NCBI RefSeq assembly: GCF_009830945.1
Contig: NZ_VWVV01000012.1
Coordinates: 1 to 64,000 of the forward strand
DNA: 64,000 bases
Origin: Nocardiopsis sp. FR4
GTDB lineage: Bacteria > Actinomycetota > Actinomycetes > Streptosporangiales > Streptosporangiaceae
Reading direction: 5' to 3'
The position numbers and the translations under genes are program-made. Shown piece by piece: positions 32,642 through 41,038 of this stretch (within the stretch, counting starts at the first letter, position 1; each line of letters starts with the position of its first letter). A model generated the notes under the pieces. The model was not told where the DNA came from. It made no database searches and was given only the letters and a program-made list of their open reading frames with translations.

Positions 32642-32839
32642 GGGTCCGCCTTCCGTCGAGGGGTGTGCGCTCCCGACTCTAGGGCGGTGCGGGCGACTGG
32701 GTGGACACGCAGAGTCAGCAGAGGTGGAGTTTCGGCTGTCCTGAAGACGGGCGATCAGACGGCTTGCGCTACCTATGTTCCCCTTGTCGGAAATGTGAAT
32801 CTACGTCGTAAGGCAGGAGGGGGTACGGAGAGCGGAAAC

Positions 32840-32875
32840 GGACGGGGGCGGTGCCGACCGGCACCGCCCCCGTCC
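32840..32875 (-). terminator. 17-bp hairpin after the small unknown gene
   Basis: Perfect arms 32840-32856 and 32859-32875 with two bases between, starting nine bases past the stop of the 102-residue protein gene on the minus strand. Confidence 0.65.
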
Positions 32876-32884
32876 ACGCGGACG

Positions 32885-33193
32885 TCAGGCCTCGACGGCT
32901 CCGACGAGCCAGGCGACCTTGTGGGCCGTGACCCCGAGGCTTCCGCTGCCGCCCAGATGGACCCCGAAAGAGGCGATGAACGCGTAGTCGTGCTCTCGTC
33001 GCTCACAGATCACGTCCTCGACCGCGCACGCGGATGACGGATTGCTCACTCGCAGGCAGGGCGACTCGCCTTCGACCACGTCCGCCCGCACGTCGTAGCG
33101 GGACAGTTCGTCGGCGAGTTTGCCGAGGTGTTCGTGTTCCTCGGAGGGCACGCGGGTCGGCTGCTCGTCCTTCGTCTGTCTCGACTCGGCCAT
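32885..33193 (-). CDS. Small protein of unknown function
   Basis: A 102-residue acidic, soluble protein that I do not recognise. It has three Cys (SPCLRVS, SSACAVEDVICERR), a charged helical first half and a small apolar C-terminal half (YAFIASFGVHLGG). AAGGA precedes the ATG with good spacing and the gene has its own hairpin terminator, which supports it as real. It lies downstream of nagA on the same strand, but a palindrome and an AT-rich promoter-like sequence in the gap suggest separate control. Confidence 0.65.
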   Translation of the reverse strand: MAESRQTKDEQPTRVPSEEHEHLGKLADELSRYDVRADVVEGESPCLRVSNPSSACAVEDVICERREHDYAFIASFGVHLGGSGSLGVTAHKVAWLVGAVEA

Positions 33194-33263
33194 GGCGCAG
33201 ATCCTTTCGTGTCGAGCGTGGTGGCTCTCCTCGATTGCCCTGCTACCATTGTCACTCAGCGTT

Positions 33264-33290
33264 ATATTACTAGTCCGTAACGAGGTTACG
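33264..33290 (-). promoter_or_regulatory. Promoter and operator-like palindrome for the 102-residue protein
   Basis: On the minus strand TAATAT (33269-33264) is a possible -10. Just upstream, CGTAAC-GAG-GTTACG (33276-33290) is a perfect 6-bp inverted repeat, placed where a repressor would cover the -35/-10 spacer. The surrounding 60 bases are unusually AT-rich. The regulator is unknown. Confidence 0.4.
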
Positions 33291-33298
33291 ACACGCCG

Positions 33299-34435
33299 TT
33301 ACGCCAGCCAGGAACCTGCGAACACCACCTCGCGCACCGCGAGGTCCTCGCCGAGCACGAGCAGGTCGGCGCGGCTCCCGGGCTGGATCCGACCCGTGTC
33401 CAGGCCCAGCGCCGCCGCCGGGACGGAGGTCGCCGAGCGCACCGCCCCGGGCACGTCCACGCCCAGCCCCTCCACGGCGTTGCGCACGGCCTGGGGCAGC
33501 ACGATCGTGCTGGAGGCGATCGCCCCGTTCTCCACCAGCCGCGCCTCCCCGCCGCTGACCCGCACCCGCAGGTCGCCCAGCGTGTACTCGCCGTCCCCCA
33601 GGCCGGTCGCCGACATCGCGTCCGTCACCAGCGCCACCCGGTGCGCGCCCGCGGCGTCGAACACCAGCCGCGCCGCGCCGGGGTGGACGTGCACGTTGTC
33701 CAGGATCAGCTCGACCGTCACCCGCTCGTCCCCGAGGGCCGCGGCGATCGGCCCCGGGTCGCGGTGGTTCAGCGGGCGCATCGCGTTGTACAGGTGGGTG
33801 GCCACCGAGGCCCCCGCGTCGAAGGCGGCCAGGGTCTGCTCGTAGGTGGCCTCGGTGTGCCCCACCGCCGCCACCACGCCCGAGGAGGACGCGGCGCCGA
33901 TCAGCTCCAGGGCGCCCGGCAGCTCCGGCGCCACCGTGATCATGCGCACGTGGCCCCGCCCCGCCTCGAGCCAGCGGTCGAACTCGGCGGTGTCGGGGTC
34001 CCGGAGCAGATCCGGATCGTGCGCCCCGCAGCGGGCGCGCGCGATGAAGGGGCCCTCCAGGTAGATGCCCGCCAGATCGCCCGCCTCGCACAGCTCGGCC
34101 AGCGCCGACACCTGGCGGACGGTGTCCCCGGGCGTGGCCGCGACCAGGCCGCCCACCAGCGAGGTCACCCCGCGGGCCCGGTTGAAGGCCACGATCTCCC
34201 GGACGCCCTCGGGGTCGGCCTCGGTGAAGGAGCGCCCGGCGCCGCCGTGGACGTGGGTGTCGACCATCCCCGGGACGACCCAGGCGCCCCCCGTGTCCCG
34301 GACGTCGCCGCCCGGAGCGGGTTCCCCGGTGCCGAGCGCGGCCACACGGTCGCCCTCCACCCGCAGCCATCCCTCGTGGACTCCGTCGGGGGTCACGACG
34401 CGCGCGTTGGTGAGCGTGACGGGGCTCTGGACCAT
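33299..34435 (-). CDS. nagA: N-acetylglucosamine-6-phosphate deacetylase
   Basis: A 378-residue amidohydrolase that removes acetate from GlcNAc-6-P, giving GlcN-6-P for the deaminase-like enzyme. Metal and substrate motifs are in order: VPGMVDTHVHGG, the Glu of IYLEGPF, VGHTEAT, THLYNAMRP, and the catalytic Asp in LVTDAMSATG. It lies far from the PTS cluster and I see no dre element in front of it. The start ATG has no strong Shine-Dalgarno. Confidence 0.95.
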   Translation of the reverse strand: MVQSPVTLTNARVVTPDGVHEGWLRVEGDRVAALGTGEPAPGGDVRDTGGAWVVPGMVDTHVHGGAGRSFTEADPEGVREIVAFNRARGVTSLVGGLVAATPGDTVRQVSALAELCEAGDLAGIYLEGPFIARARCGAHDPDLLRDPDTAEFDRWLEAGRGHVRMITVAPELPGALELIGAASSSGVVAAVGHTEATYEQTLAAFDAGASVATHLYNAMRPLNHRDPGPIAAALGDERVTVELILDNVHVHPGAARLVFDAAGAHRVALVTDAMSATGLGDGEYTLGDLRVRVSGGEARLVENGAIASSTIVLPQAVRNAVEGLGVDVPGAVRSATSVPAAALGLDTGRIQPGSRADLLVLGEDLAVREVVFAGSWLA

Positions 34436-34742
34436 GTTCGGGCTCTCTCCCTGGGTTCGGGCCGGGCCGGGGCGGTTCCGCGGGGCTCCCGGGCCGGGCG
34501 GGCCCAGGCGGTCCGGCCGCTTCCTGGCGGTGTGTGTCGCACATTACACAGGCGCTCGCGGTGCGCCCGGAAAGGGGTGCCGGGGCCGCCGAGGGCGTCC
34601 GTTTCCCCTGCGCAGTCGGGCGATCCCGTCCCCTGAGACGGCTGTCCGCGAGCCGGACGGCCCCCGCTCGGGCGCGGCCGGGCCGGGGAAGGCCCCCGCG
34701 TACGCATTGACGATAGCGGCCGGGGCGCCGCATCATGGAGGC
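34436..34742. other. Divergent promoter region between nagA and the leader peptide
   Basis: No gene is visible in these 307 bases. On the plus strand TTGACG (34707-34712) and CATCAT (34731-34736), 18 bases apart, place transcription start at the leader-peptide ATG. On the minus side the nagA promoter is not obvious. A CACATTACACAGG-containing stretch near 34538-34555 is the least GC-rich part. Confidence 0.5.
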
Positions 34743-34820
34743 ATGTCCGCCGGTGAGCTGCTTGTCCAGCGCCTGCATGTCGATCTGAGGCAGCAGGCGA
34801 GCGCGCTCTGTCGTAGCTAG
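34743..34820 (+). CDS. Leader peptide (HVDL...ALC type) of a flavin reductase transcript
   Basis: A 25-codon frame whose core is RLHVDLRQQASALCRS. I recognise this as the actinobacterial 'putative leader peptide' type found before sulfur-metabolism genes, where ribosome stalling at the late Cys and Arg codons is thought to control a downstream terminator. A -10 box six bases before the ATG suggests a leaderless mRNA. The next gene is an FMN reductase of the type used in sulfonate desulfurisation, which fits. The specific signal (cysteine supply) is inferred. Confidence 0.75.
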   Translation: MSAGELLVQRLHVDLRQQASALCRS

Positions 34821-35093
34821 CGCCTTGCGGGGCCGTGCCCCGCGCCACGGGTGTACCCCGTGCCCCGATTCGCAGACACCGGACGCGCATCTCCCCTCTG
34901 GGTCCCGGGCCTCTCTCAGGCCCGAGCAGCGCCCCTGCCAGGACCGACACACCCCGTTGCGGACGACGAGGTCCGCTCTCCGTGTCGGTACGAGGAACGA
35001 CGTCCTCTCCGGTGTCCGTCCCGATCACCGCCCCCCGACGTTTCTTCCTCCGGTCGAACCCGGCTCGCACTGACCGAACCCAGGAGTTCTCGC
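34821..35093 (+). promoter_or_regulatory. Structured leader between the leader peptide and the FMN reductase gene
   Basis: This 273-base leader starts at the leader-peptide stop. It contains GCGGGGC/GCCCCGC, then CACGGG/CCCGTG, then GGGCCT/AGGCCC hairpins in quick succession, the layout expected for an attenuator whose fold depends on where the ribosome stops. No full Rho-independent terminator with U-tract is seen, so Rho-dependent control is also possible. Confidence 0.5.
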
Positions 35094-35609
35094 ATGACCC
35101 GCTTCACCGTGCTCGTCGCCGCTCCCCAGACCCACTCCTCCGTGCGCACCGCCGCCCTGCGCGCCGCCTCCGAGGTGGCCCTCCGTGCCGGAGTCGACGC
35201 CCAGCCCGATGTCGTCGACATCGCCGAGCTGGGGGCCGAACTCCTCACCGACTCCTCCGCCGCCGTGGAGGACGCCCTGGACCGGGTGCGCCGCAGCGAC
35301 GTCCTGCTCGTGGCCTCCCCCCAGGTGCACGGCACCTACAGCGGCCTGCTCAAGGTCTTCCTGGACCGCCTGCCCGAGCTGGGCCTGGGCCACACGGTCG
35401 CGGTGCCGCTGGCCGTCGTGGAGGACCTGCGCAACAGCCGGGGCATCGAGGAGGACCTGCGCGTGCTGCTGGCCGACCTGGGCGCCTGGGTGGCCGAGCC
35501 CGGCCTGATCCTGGCGGAGGAGGAGACCGGCAGGCCCGGCAGCGTCGTGCGCGCCTGGGCCGACGTGGCCGCTCCCGGCCTGCGCCAGGCGGTGTCGGTG
35601 GCGGTCTGA
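35094..35609 (+). CDS. NAD(P)H-dependent FMN reductase (SsuE/MsuE-like)
   Basis: A 171-residue flavodoxin-fold reductase. It begins TRFTVLVAAPQTHSSVRTAAL, the FMN phosphate loop; the flavin-ring segment is VLLVASPQVHGTYSGLLKVFLDRLP. It would give reduced flavin to a two-component monooxygenase, typically for sulfonate use. No monooxygenase gene lies in the window. CAGGAG precedes the ATG by eight bases. The HVDL-type leader peptide upstream supports a sulfur-related role. Confidence 0.85.
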   Translation: MTRFTVLVAAPQTHSSVRTAALRAASEVALRAGVDAQPDVVDIAELGAELLTDSSAAVEDALDRVRRSDVLLVASPQVHGTYSGLLKVFLDRLPELGLGHTVAVPLAVVEDLRNSRGIEEDLRVLLADLGAWVAEPGLILAEEETGRPGSVVRAWADVAAPGLRQAVSVAV

Positions 35610-35620
35610 GCCGCGGCCTC

Positions 35621-35674
35621 CCGGTGACCGGGGCCCGTACCCGTCGCGCCACGGGTACGGGCCCCGGTCACCGG
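35621..35674. terminator. 24-bp bidirectional hairpin
   Basis: Perfect 24-bp arms (35621-35644 and 35651-35674) around a six-base loop, the longest stem in the window. It lies between convergent genes and includes the last codons and stop of the transporter gene on the minus strand, so the coding end doubles as terminator. Confidence 0.8.
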
Positions 35675-36576
35675 AGCGCGGTGCCCGCCCGGGCGCGCCG
35701 GGTCTCGGCCTCGGCCTCGGCCTGGGCGACGTTGCCGCGTACCAGGGCGATCACCGCCAGGGTCAGGACGAATCCGCCCACGCGCAGGGCCAGCATGGCC
35801 GGGTCCTCGGGCAGGCGCTCACCGAACAGCGCGGTGCCCGCCACCACCATGAACACGTTGCCCGCGACGTTGGCCACGGGTGCGGTGACCGAGGCGCGCG
35901 ACCGCTGGAGCGAGGTCTGGAAGAGGACGATGCCCACCGCCCAGCCGACGGCGTACAGGTAGGGGTAGGGGGACAGCAGCGCGGGGACGACCGCGCCCCA
36001 CAGCCCGTGGTCGGCCAGCAGGCCGCCCAGGCCCTTGCCCTGCAGCCCCGCGCTGCCCTGGGCGAACCCGGCGGCCACGCCCATGGCGGCGGCGGACATG
36101 TACCTGCCCCGGCCTCCGGCCAGGCCCACGACGGCCAGGCAGACCGCCACGGTGGCCAGGCTGACCAGGACCAGGCCGGGGGTGTGGGCGGTGGTACCGG
36201 TCTCGGCGCCGCCGGCGGTGGACAGGCTGAGCAGGCCCAGGGCCACCGGCATGACGCCGAGCGCCACGTACTCGCCCCGGGTGAGGCGCTCGCCCAGCGC
36301 GAGGGTGAGGACGAGGATGCCGCAGGCCACCCCGGCGGCGAAGGCGGGTTGGACCACCGACACCGGGGCCAGGCCCAGCGAGACGACGAGGCCGACGCTG
36401 CCCAGGGCCGCGAAGGCGCACCCTGACACCCAGCGGGGGTTGGTGAGCAGGACCCGCGCCAGGTGCAGGGGACGGTGGACCGAGATGGACTCCGCACCGT
36501 GCAGCGCGCGCTGTTCCACGGTCAGGCCGGCGGTGTAGACCAGGGCGGACAGCAGGGCGACCAGGAGTCCGATCAC
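35668..36576 (-). CDS. DMT/NIPA-like multi-span transporter
   Basis: A 302-residue protein with nine to ten predicted membrane spans and an EamA-like internal duplication. The first half has APVSVVQPAFAAGVACGILVLTLALGERLT, the typical DMT pore segment; the second half has SRASVTAPVANVAGNVFMVVAGTALFGERL. This pattern is shared by drug/metabolite transporters and NIPA-type magnesium transporters. Substrate unknown. Its 3' end lies in a long hairpin shared with the convergent flavin reductase gene. Confidence 0.8.
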   Translation of the reverse strand: MIGLLVALLSALVYTAGLTVEQRALHGAESISVHRPLHLARVLLTNPRWVSGCAFAALGSVGLVVSLGLAPVSVVQPAFAAGVACGILVLTLALGERLTRGEYVALGVMPVALGLLSLSTAGGAETGTTAHTPGLVLVSLATVAVCLAVVGLAGGRGRYMSAAAMGVAAGFAQGSAGLQGKGLGGLLADHGLWGAVVPALLSPYPYLYAVGWAVGIVLFQTSLQRSRASVTAPVANVAGNVFMVVAGTALFGERLPEDPAMLALRVGGFVLTLAVIALVRGNVAQAEAEAETRRARAGTALR

Positions 36577-36857
36577 GGGGCGGGCCTGCTTTCTTGTCGG
36601 GGGTCGCGTCGGGGCCGTTCCGGGGGTTCGGGACGGGGCGGGGAGGCGAGAGGCCGGGGAGAGCGGTTAACGTCGTTGTGCGCGGCCCCGCCCGCCTGAG
36701 GCGGTCCGGGGTTGACGGTTTCCATATAACCAGTTCTAGTGTGGTCGGTGGAAGTCCGGGCCTGTGCCGGTTGAGTAGCAGGTCGCGGCGTGTGGATCAG
36801 GTCTGGAACCTGTTCTTGTAATGGTGCGCAGAGCGCGACGGCGAGGGATGGGGCACG

Positions 36858-38750
36858 GTGCAGGACCCGCGTGAGCCCGATGAGGAGGCCTCCGGGCCCG
36901 GGGCCGGGGAACCCGAGGGGCCGTATGCGACGCAGGAGACCACTGAGACGCCTGGGAGTTCTAGAAGACGTCGGCCGTTCGCGGAGCGCATGGCCGCCCG
37001 CTGGCGCCTCTCCCGCTGGAACTGGCGCACCTGGCCCGACCCGCGCGACCTGACCTGGCACGACCTCGTGCCGCGGCGGTACCGTTCCGCACGCTTCGAA
37101 CCGGGCCCGTTGGGGTTGCTCGGCGTCATGCTCGCGGCGATGGCCGTCACCCTCCTGCTCGTCCAGACCGGTTCCGGGGAGCCCGGCGGCCGCACCGAGG
37201 AACTCACCGACGGGCCGGTGACCGTGCCCGGCCCGCCCGAGGGCGAACTGCGCGTCATGCTCGTGGGCGACTCGCTGACCCAGGGCAGCAGCGGCGACTA
37301 CACCTGGCGCTACCGACTGTGGTCCCACCTGCGCGAGTCCGACGTGGAGTTCGACTTCGTCGGCCCCTACGACGACATGCGCGCGCTCGGCGAGCCGGGC
37401 TCCGCCAGCCGGGCCTACGCCGACCCCGGCTTCGACGCCGACCACGCCGCCCGCTGGGGCGCCTCCGCCCGCGAGCTGGCCTCCGACGTCGCCCAGGTGG
37501 CGGCCGAGCACGAGCCGCACTACCTGCTGCTCCTGGCCGGAACCGAGGACATCCTCGCCGGGGGCGGCGCCGACCGGGCGCTGGAGGGCGTCGGCGAGAC
37601 GGTGTCCACGGTGCGCGTGGTGCGCGGACAGGCCCGCTTCGTCCTGGGGGAGCTGCCCCCGGTGGAGGGCACCGGGGACGACGACCGGATCAACGCCGAG
37701 ATCGACCGCTTCAACATGGGGGTGGTCGACCTCGCCGACCAGCTGACCTCCGCGGAGTCGCCCGTGGTGGTCGCCCGAGTCGCCGACGGCTACGTCCCCT
37801 CCCGCGACAACTGGGACGAGGCGCACCCCAACGCGCGCGGGGAGGTGCGGATCGCCGCCGCCTTCGCCGACGCGCTCGCCGAACCGCTGCGGGTCGGCCG
37901 GACCTACCGCCGACCGCTCCCGGAACCGGAGGTCGGTCCGCTGACCCGGGCCGAGCCGGTGGCGGAGGAGTCCGACGAGGGCCTGCTGCTCAGCTGGGAC
38001 GCGGTGCCCGGGGCGACCGACTACCGGGTGGTGCAGCGCCGGGTCTCGCCCGACCCGGACCAGCCCGGCGTGCTCCCGGTGGAGGTGGACACCGGCGGCG
38101 AACGCCCGTCCGCGCTGGTGGAGTCGCTCTTCAGCGGGGCCAGGTACGAGTTCGTGGTGCGCTCGCTCAAGGGCCGCGACGAGGGGGCCGAGTCCGAGCC
38201 CCTCCAGGTGGTCTGGGACGACGATCCTCCACCGGGGCCGTCCTGGGTGAGGGTCCTGGACGGCGGGGCCGCCGTGGAGTGGGAGGCGGTGGAGGAGGCC
38301 TCCCACTACGAGGTGTGGGTGCGCCCGCTGGACTGCTCCGTGACCGAGGAGCGGCGCTGGGACGTCGGCACGGCGGACGGCTCCGGTCCGCCGGAGCAGC
38401 CGGACCACGGGGACCGGCCCGACCAGGGGCACGGGAGGGAACCGGACCGCGGCGACCCCGAACCGCCCGCCCCCGACCCGGGGGAGGAGCCCGGGCCGGA
38501 GCCCGAGCCGACGACCTCGGCCGCCCCCGAGCCCGATGCCCCGGAGCCCGCCCCGGGCCCCTCTCCCCGCTGTGAGCGGCGCGACGGGCGCGGCCCCGGC
38601 GACGGGCGGGGGTGGCACTCACTGGGCTCGGCGGGCCGGGACCCGCGCTGGTCGGCGACCGTGTCCGGAAACTACGAGGTGGTGGTCCGCTCCTACCGCG
38701 ACTACGTCGAGGGCGGCTACTCCGACAGCGTCCTGCTCTCGGAGGGCTGA
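36858..38750 (+). CDS. Membrane-anchored SGNH hydrolase with fibronectin-type repeats
   Basis: A 630-residue protein. A cytoplasmic Arg-rich start leads to one membrane span (about 87-103). The SGNH hydrolase domain has Ser139 in MLVGDSLTQGSSGD and the Asp320/His323 dyad in WDEAHPN; block III reads LAGTED, Thr229 replacing the usual Asn. Two fibronectin-III-like domains follow (about 365-450 and 455-600), the second split by a Pro/Glu-rich insert. It should act on an extracellular ester, for example acetyl groups on glycans. Its stop overlaps the next start by one base, the first link in an envelope-glycan locus. A GTG start is used. Confidence 0.82.
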   Translation: MQDPREPDEEASGPGAGEPEGPYATQETTETPGSSRRRRPFAERMAARWRLSRWNWRTWPDPRDLTWHDLVPRRYRSARFEPGPLGLLGVMLAAMAVTLLLVQTGSGEPGGRTEELTDGPVTVPGPPEGELRVMLVGDSLTQGSSGDYTWRYRLWSHLRESDVEFDFVGPYDDMRALGEPGSASRAYADPGFDADHAARWGASARELASDVAQVAAEHEPHYLLLLAGTEDILAGGGADRALEGVGETVSTVRVVRGQARFVLGELPPVEGTGDDDRINAEIDRFNMGVVDLADQLTSAESPVVVARVADGYVPSRDNWDEAHPNARGEVRIAAAFADALAEPLRVGRTYRRPLPEPEVGPLTRAEPVAEESDEGLLLSWDAVPGATDYRVVQRRVSPDPDQPGVLPVEVDTGGERPSALVESLFSGARYEFVVRSLKGRDEGAESEPLQVVWDDDPPPGPSWVRVLDGGAAVEWEAVEEASHYEVWVRPLDCSVTEERRWDVGTADGSGPPEQPDHGDRPDQGHGREPDRGDPEPPAPDPGEEPGPEPEPTTSAAPEPDAPEPAPGPSPRCERRDGRGPGDGRGWHSLGSAGRDPRWSATVSGNYEVVVRSYRDYVEGGYSDSVLLSEG

Positions 38751-40672
38751 TGGCCCCCCTGCGCGCGGCGGCGGGCCGGTGGGCGGTGCGGCTGCTGCCG
38801 TGGGCGGCGGGGCTGCTCGCCGGGGTGCTGGCGCTCGGACCGGCGCTGGGGCGCGGGTACGTGCTCCGCTACGACATGGTGTTCGTGCCGGACCTGCCGC
38901 TGGGCACGGTGCTGCGGGGGGCGGACGGGTTCCCCCGGGCGATCCCCAGCGACGCCGTGGTGGCGCTGCTCTCGACCGTGCTGCCCGGGGACGTGGTGCA
39001 GGCGCTGGCGCTGCTGGCGGTGTTCACTCTGGGCGGCGCCGGTGCCGCGCGCCTGGCCGCGCGCGCCCTGGGCGGGGCGGGGGCGCGGGGCTGCGCCGGG
39101 GCGTCGGAGCGGGAGGGGCCCCCGGCCGTGCTGGCGGCCTCTGTCGCGGCGGGGGTGGCCTACGTGTGGAACCCCTTCGTGGCCGAGCGCCTGCTGCTGG
39201 GGCAGTGGGCGGTGCTGTTGGGCTACGCGGGGCTGCCGTGGGTGGTGGGGGCCGCCGCGCGGCTGGCCGCCGTCCGGCCCGCGGCGGGTGCGGCCGGTCT
39301 GGTGCGCGCGCTGGTCCCGGCCGCCGTGGGCGGGTTCTCCTCGGTGGTGCTGAGCGCCCTGACCGCGGGCCCGGTCGCGCTCCTGCGCCCCCGGTCGCGT
39401 GTGCCGGGCGGGCCGGGGGCGCCGCGCTGGTGGACGCGCGCGCTCCTGTTCGCGCTGGCGCTGGTGGTCGTCTCCCTGCCGTGGCTGCTGCCCTCCCTGG
39501 TCAGCGGCGCCGACACCGACCCGGCGGGGGTCGCGGCGTTCGCGGCCCGCGCGGACACACCGTTCGGTGCCCTCGGTTCCCTGGTGCTGCTGGGCGGGGT
39601 GTGGAACTCCGGCGCGGTTCCGGCGGGCTACGGCGAGCCGGTGACCGCGGCGGTGCGGCTGGCGCTGTGCCTGGCGGCGTTGGCGGGCTGGGTGTGGTGG
39701 CTGCGCCGCGAGCGACCGGAGGTGGGTCCCGGGCTGTCGGCGGCCGCCCTGGGCGGGCTGGGGATCGCCCTGCTGGGCACCACCGAGTCGGGCCGTGCCC
39801 TGCTGACCTGGCTGATCACCGCCTGGCCCGGGTTCGGGCCGCTGCGCGACGGTCAGCTGTACGTGGCGCCGCTGGCGCTGGTGCAGGCCCTGGGGCTGGC
39901 GGTGCTCGTCCGGGGGCTGGCCGACACCCGGGTCGCGCGCCCGGGCGCGGAGGCGGCGCGGGAGCCCTCCGGGGGCCTGTGGCGGATGGGGCTGGCGGTG
40001 CTTGTGGCGCTCCTGCCGGTCGTGGTCCTGCCGGGGCTGCTGTGGGGTGCCGCGGGGCGACTGGTCCCGGTCTCCTACCCGGCCGAGTGGCGGACCGCCC
40101 AGGCGGAGGTGGCCGCCGACGACGTGCCCGGCGCGGTGCTCGTGCTGCCCTGGAGCGCCTACCGGGGCCCGGACTGGTCGGGGAGCCCGGTGGTCGTCCT
40201 GGACCCGGCGACCAGGTTGTTCGACCGGCGCACCCTGTGGAACGACGACCTCAGGGTCGGCACCCCGGACGGGGGCGCGGTGGTGGTGGCCGGAGAGGAC
40301 GCCCGCTCCCGCGAGGCCGCCCGGGTGCTGTCGCCCGATCCCGCCACGGGGCTGCCCGAACGGCTCGACGCCGCCGAACTGGGCGCTATGGGCGTGCGCC
40401 ACGTGGCGGTCTCCGCCCCTGTCGATAACCCGTTCTGGTTCGGTGTGGAGGGCTTGTCCGTGGTGGTGAAGGGGGCGGACATGGTCCTTCTCAGGGTGTC
40501 GGACCAGCATGTAAAGGCTAATAAAGCTGACATTCCGGGGTTGGAAGTTACCAGCGGGTTAGTTACAGTTGGGGCAATCATCTGGTCTATGGCTAGATCA
40601 GGTTCTAGTCTCGTTTTCCAGCGCTTCGGACCCAGCGCGGGACCGGGCGCGCGGAAGGAGATCCCCAAGTGA
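38750..40672 (+). CDS. Large polytopic membrane protein of the glycan locus
   Basis: A 640-residue protein with about twelve membrane spans, beginning at the ATG that shares its A with the preceding stop. Features include GRGYVLRYDMVFVPDLPLG near the first extracellular loop and YVWNPFVAERLLLGQWAVLLGYAGLPW, resembling GT-C-type and mycobacterial Rv0226c-like membrane proteins, with an extracellular domain towards the C-terminus. Enzymatic activity is unproven. The last 50 or so codons (about 40500-40650) are much less GC-rich than the rest. Its stop overlaps the start of the DUF2613 gene. Confidence 0.75.
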   Translation: MAPLRAAAGRWAVRLLPWAAGLLAGVLALGPALGRGYVLRYDMVFVPDLPLGTVLRGADGFPRAIPSDAVVALLSTVLPGDVVQALALLAVFTLGGAGAARLAARALGGAGARGCAGASEREGPPAVLAASVAAGVAYVWNPFVAERLLLGQWAVLLGYAGLPWVVGAAARLAAVRPAAGAAGLVRALVPAAVGGFSSVVLSALTAGPVALLRPRSRVPGGPGAPRWWTRALLFALALVVVSLPWLLPSLVSGADTDPAGVAAFAARADTPFGALGSLVLLGGVWNSGAVPAGYGEPVTAAVRLALCLAALAGWVWWLRRERPEVGPGLSAAALGGLGIALLGTTESGRALLTWLITAWPGFGPLRDGQLYVAPLALVQALGLAVLVRGLADTRVARPGAEAAREPSGGLWRMGLAVLVALLPVVVLPGLLWGAAGRLVPVSYPAEWRTAQAEVAADDVPGAVLVLPWSAYRGPDWSGSPVVVLDPATRLFDRRTLWNDDLRVGTPDGGAVVVAGEDARSREAARVLSPDPATGLPERLDAAELGAMGVRHVAVSAPVDNPFWFGVEGLSVVVKGADMVLLRVSDQHVKANKADIPGLEVTSGLVTVGAIIWSMARSGSSLVFQRFGPSAGPGARKEIPK

Positions 40673-40809
40673 TCAAGGTAATCGCCGCCTGCGTGATCGG
40701 TGCGGCCCTGGCGGGTGGCCTGACCTTCGTGGCCACCAGTCTCGCCACGGACTCCACCGCCACCGCGGAACCGGTGAACGAAACCCTCTACAACTACGGC
40801 GACCGCTAG
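40669..40809 (+). CDS. DUF2613-like membrane micro-protein
   Basis: A 46-residue protein with one membrane span (VIAACVIGAALAGGLTFVA) and a short outer tail ending ETLYNYGDR. This matches DUF2613 proteins such as mycobacterial Rv0236A, which lies beside aftD. Its GTG overlaps the previous stop (GTGA) and follows a strong AAGGAG. The conserved pairing with an AftD-type enzyme suggests it is a small partner of that machinery; this is inference. Confidence 0.75.
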   Translation: MIKVIAACVIGAALAGGLTFVATSLATDSTATAEPVNETLYNYGDR

Positions 40810-40832
40810 GCCGGCCGTAGGCGGAGGACGGC

Positions 40833-40860
40833 GGGCGCCCCACTCCCCGGCGGGGCGCCC
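40833..40860 (+). terminator. Hairpin splitting the glycan locus
   Basis: Arms GGGCGCCCC and GGGGCGCCC with a ten-base loop, 23 bases after the DUF2613 stop. It probably separates the SGNH-membrane-DUF2613 unit from the glycosyltransferase unit. Confidence 0.5.
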
Positions 40861-41038
40861 CGCTCCCCGAACCCCCCGCGACCCCGGGTCCCGCACCGGG
40901 CCGCGTACCACCACTGACGTCCTGTCCACGGGCCTCGTCGGCGTGCGCTCCACCCTTCTCCAGGGCGGTCGCCCTCCGCCACGGCGCGAGTACCGGAGGT
41001 GCTCGCCGCCCGTTCGGACACCGCGGAAAGGAGAGCGT

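Noticed and set aside
36724..36750. CCAGTTCTAGTGTGGTC as a further dre element
   Set aside because: The two halves do not align as a TGGTCTAGACCA palindrome and no GlcNAc gene is adjacent.
36573..38618. Long minus-strand frame opposite the SGNH hydrolase gene
   Set aside because: It lacks any recognisable domain, and its residues reflect the reversed codons of a well-defined hydrolase.
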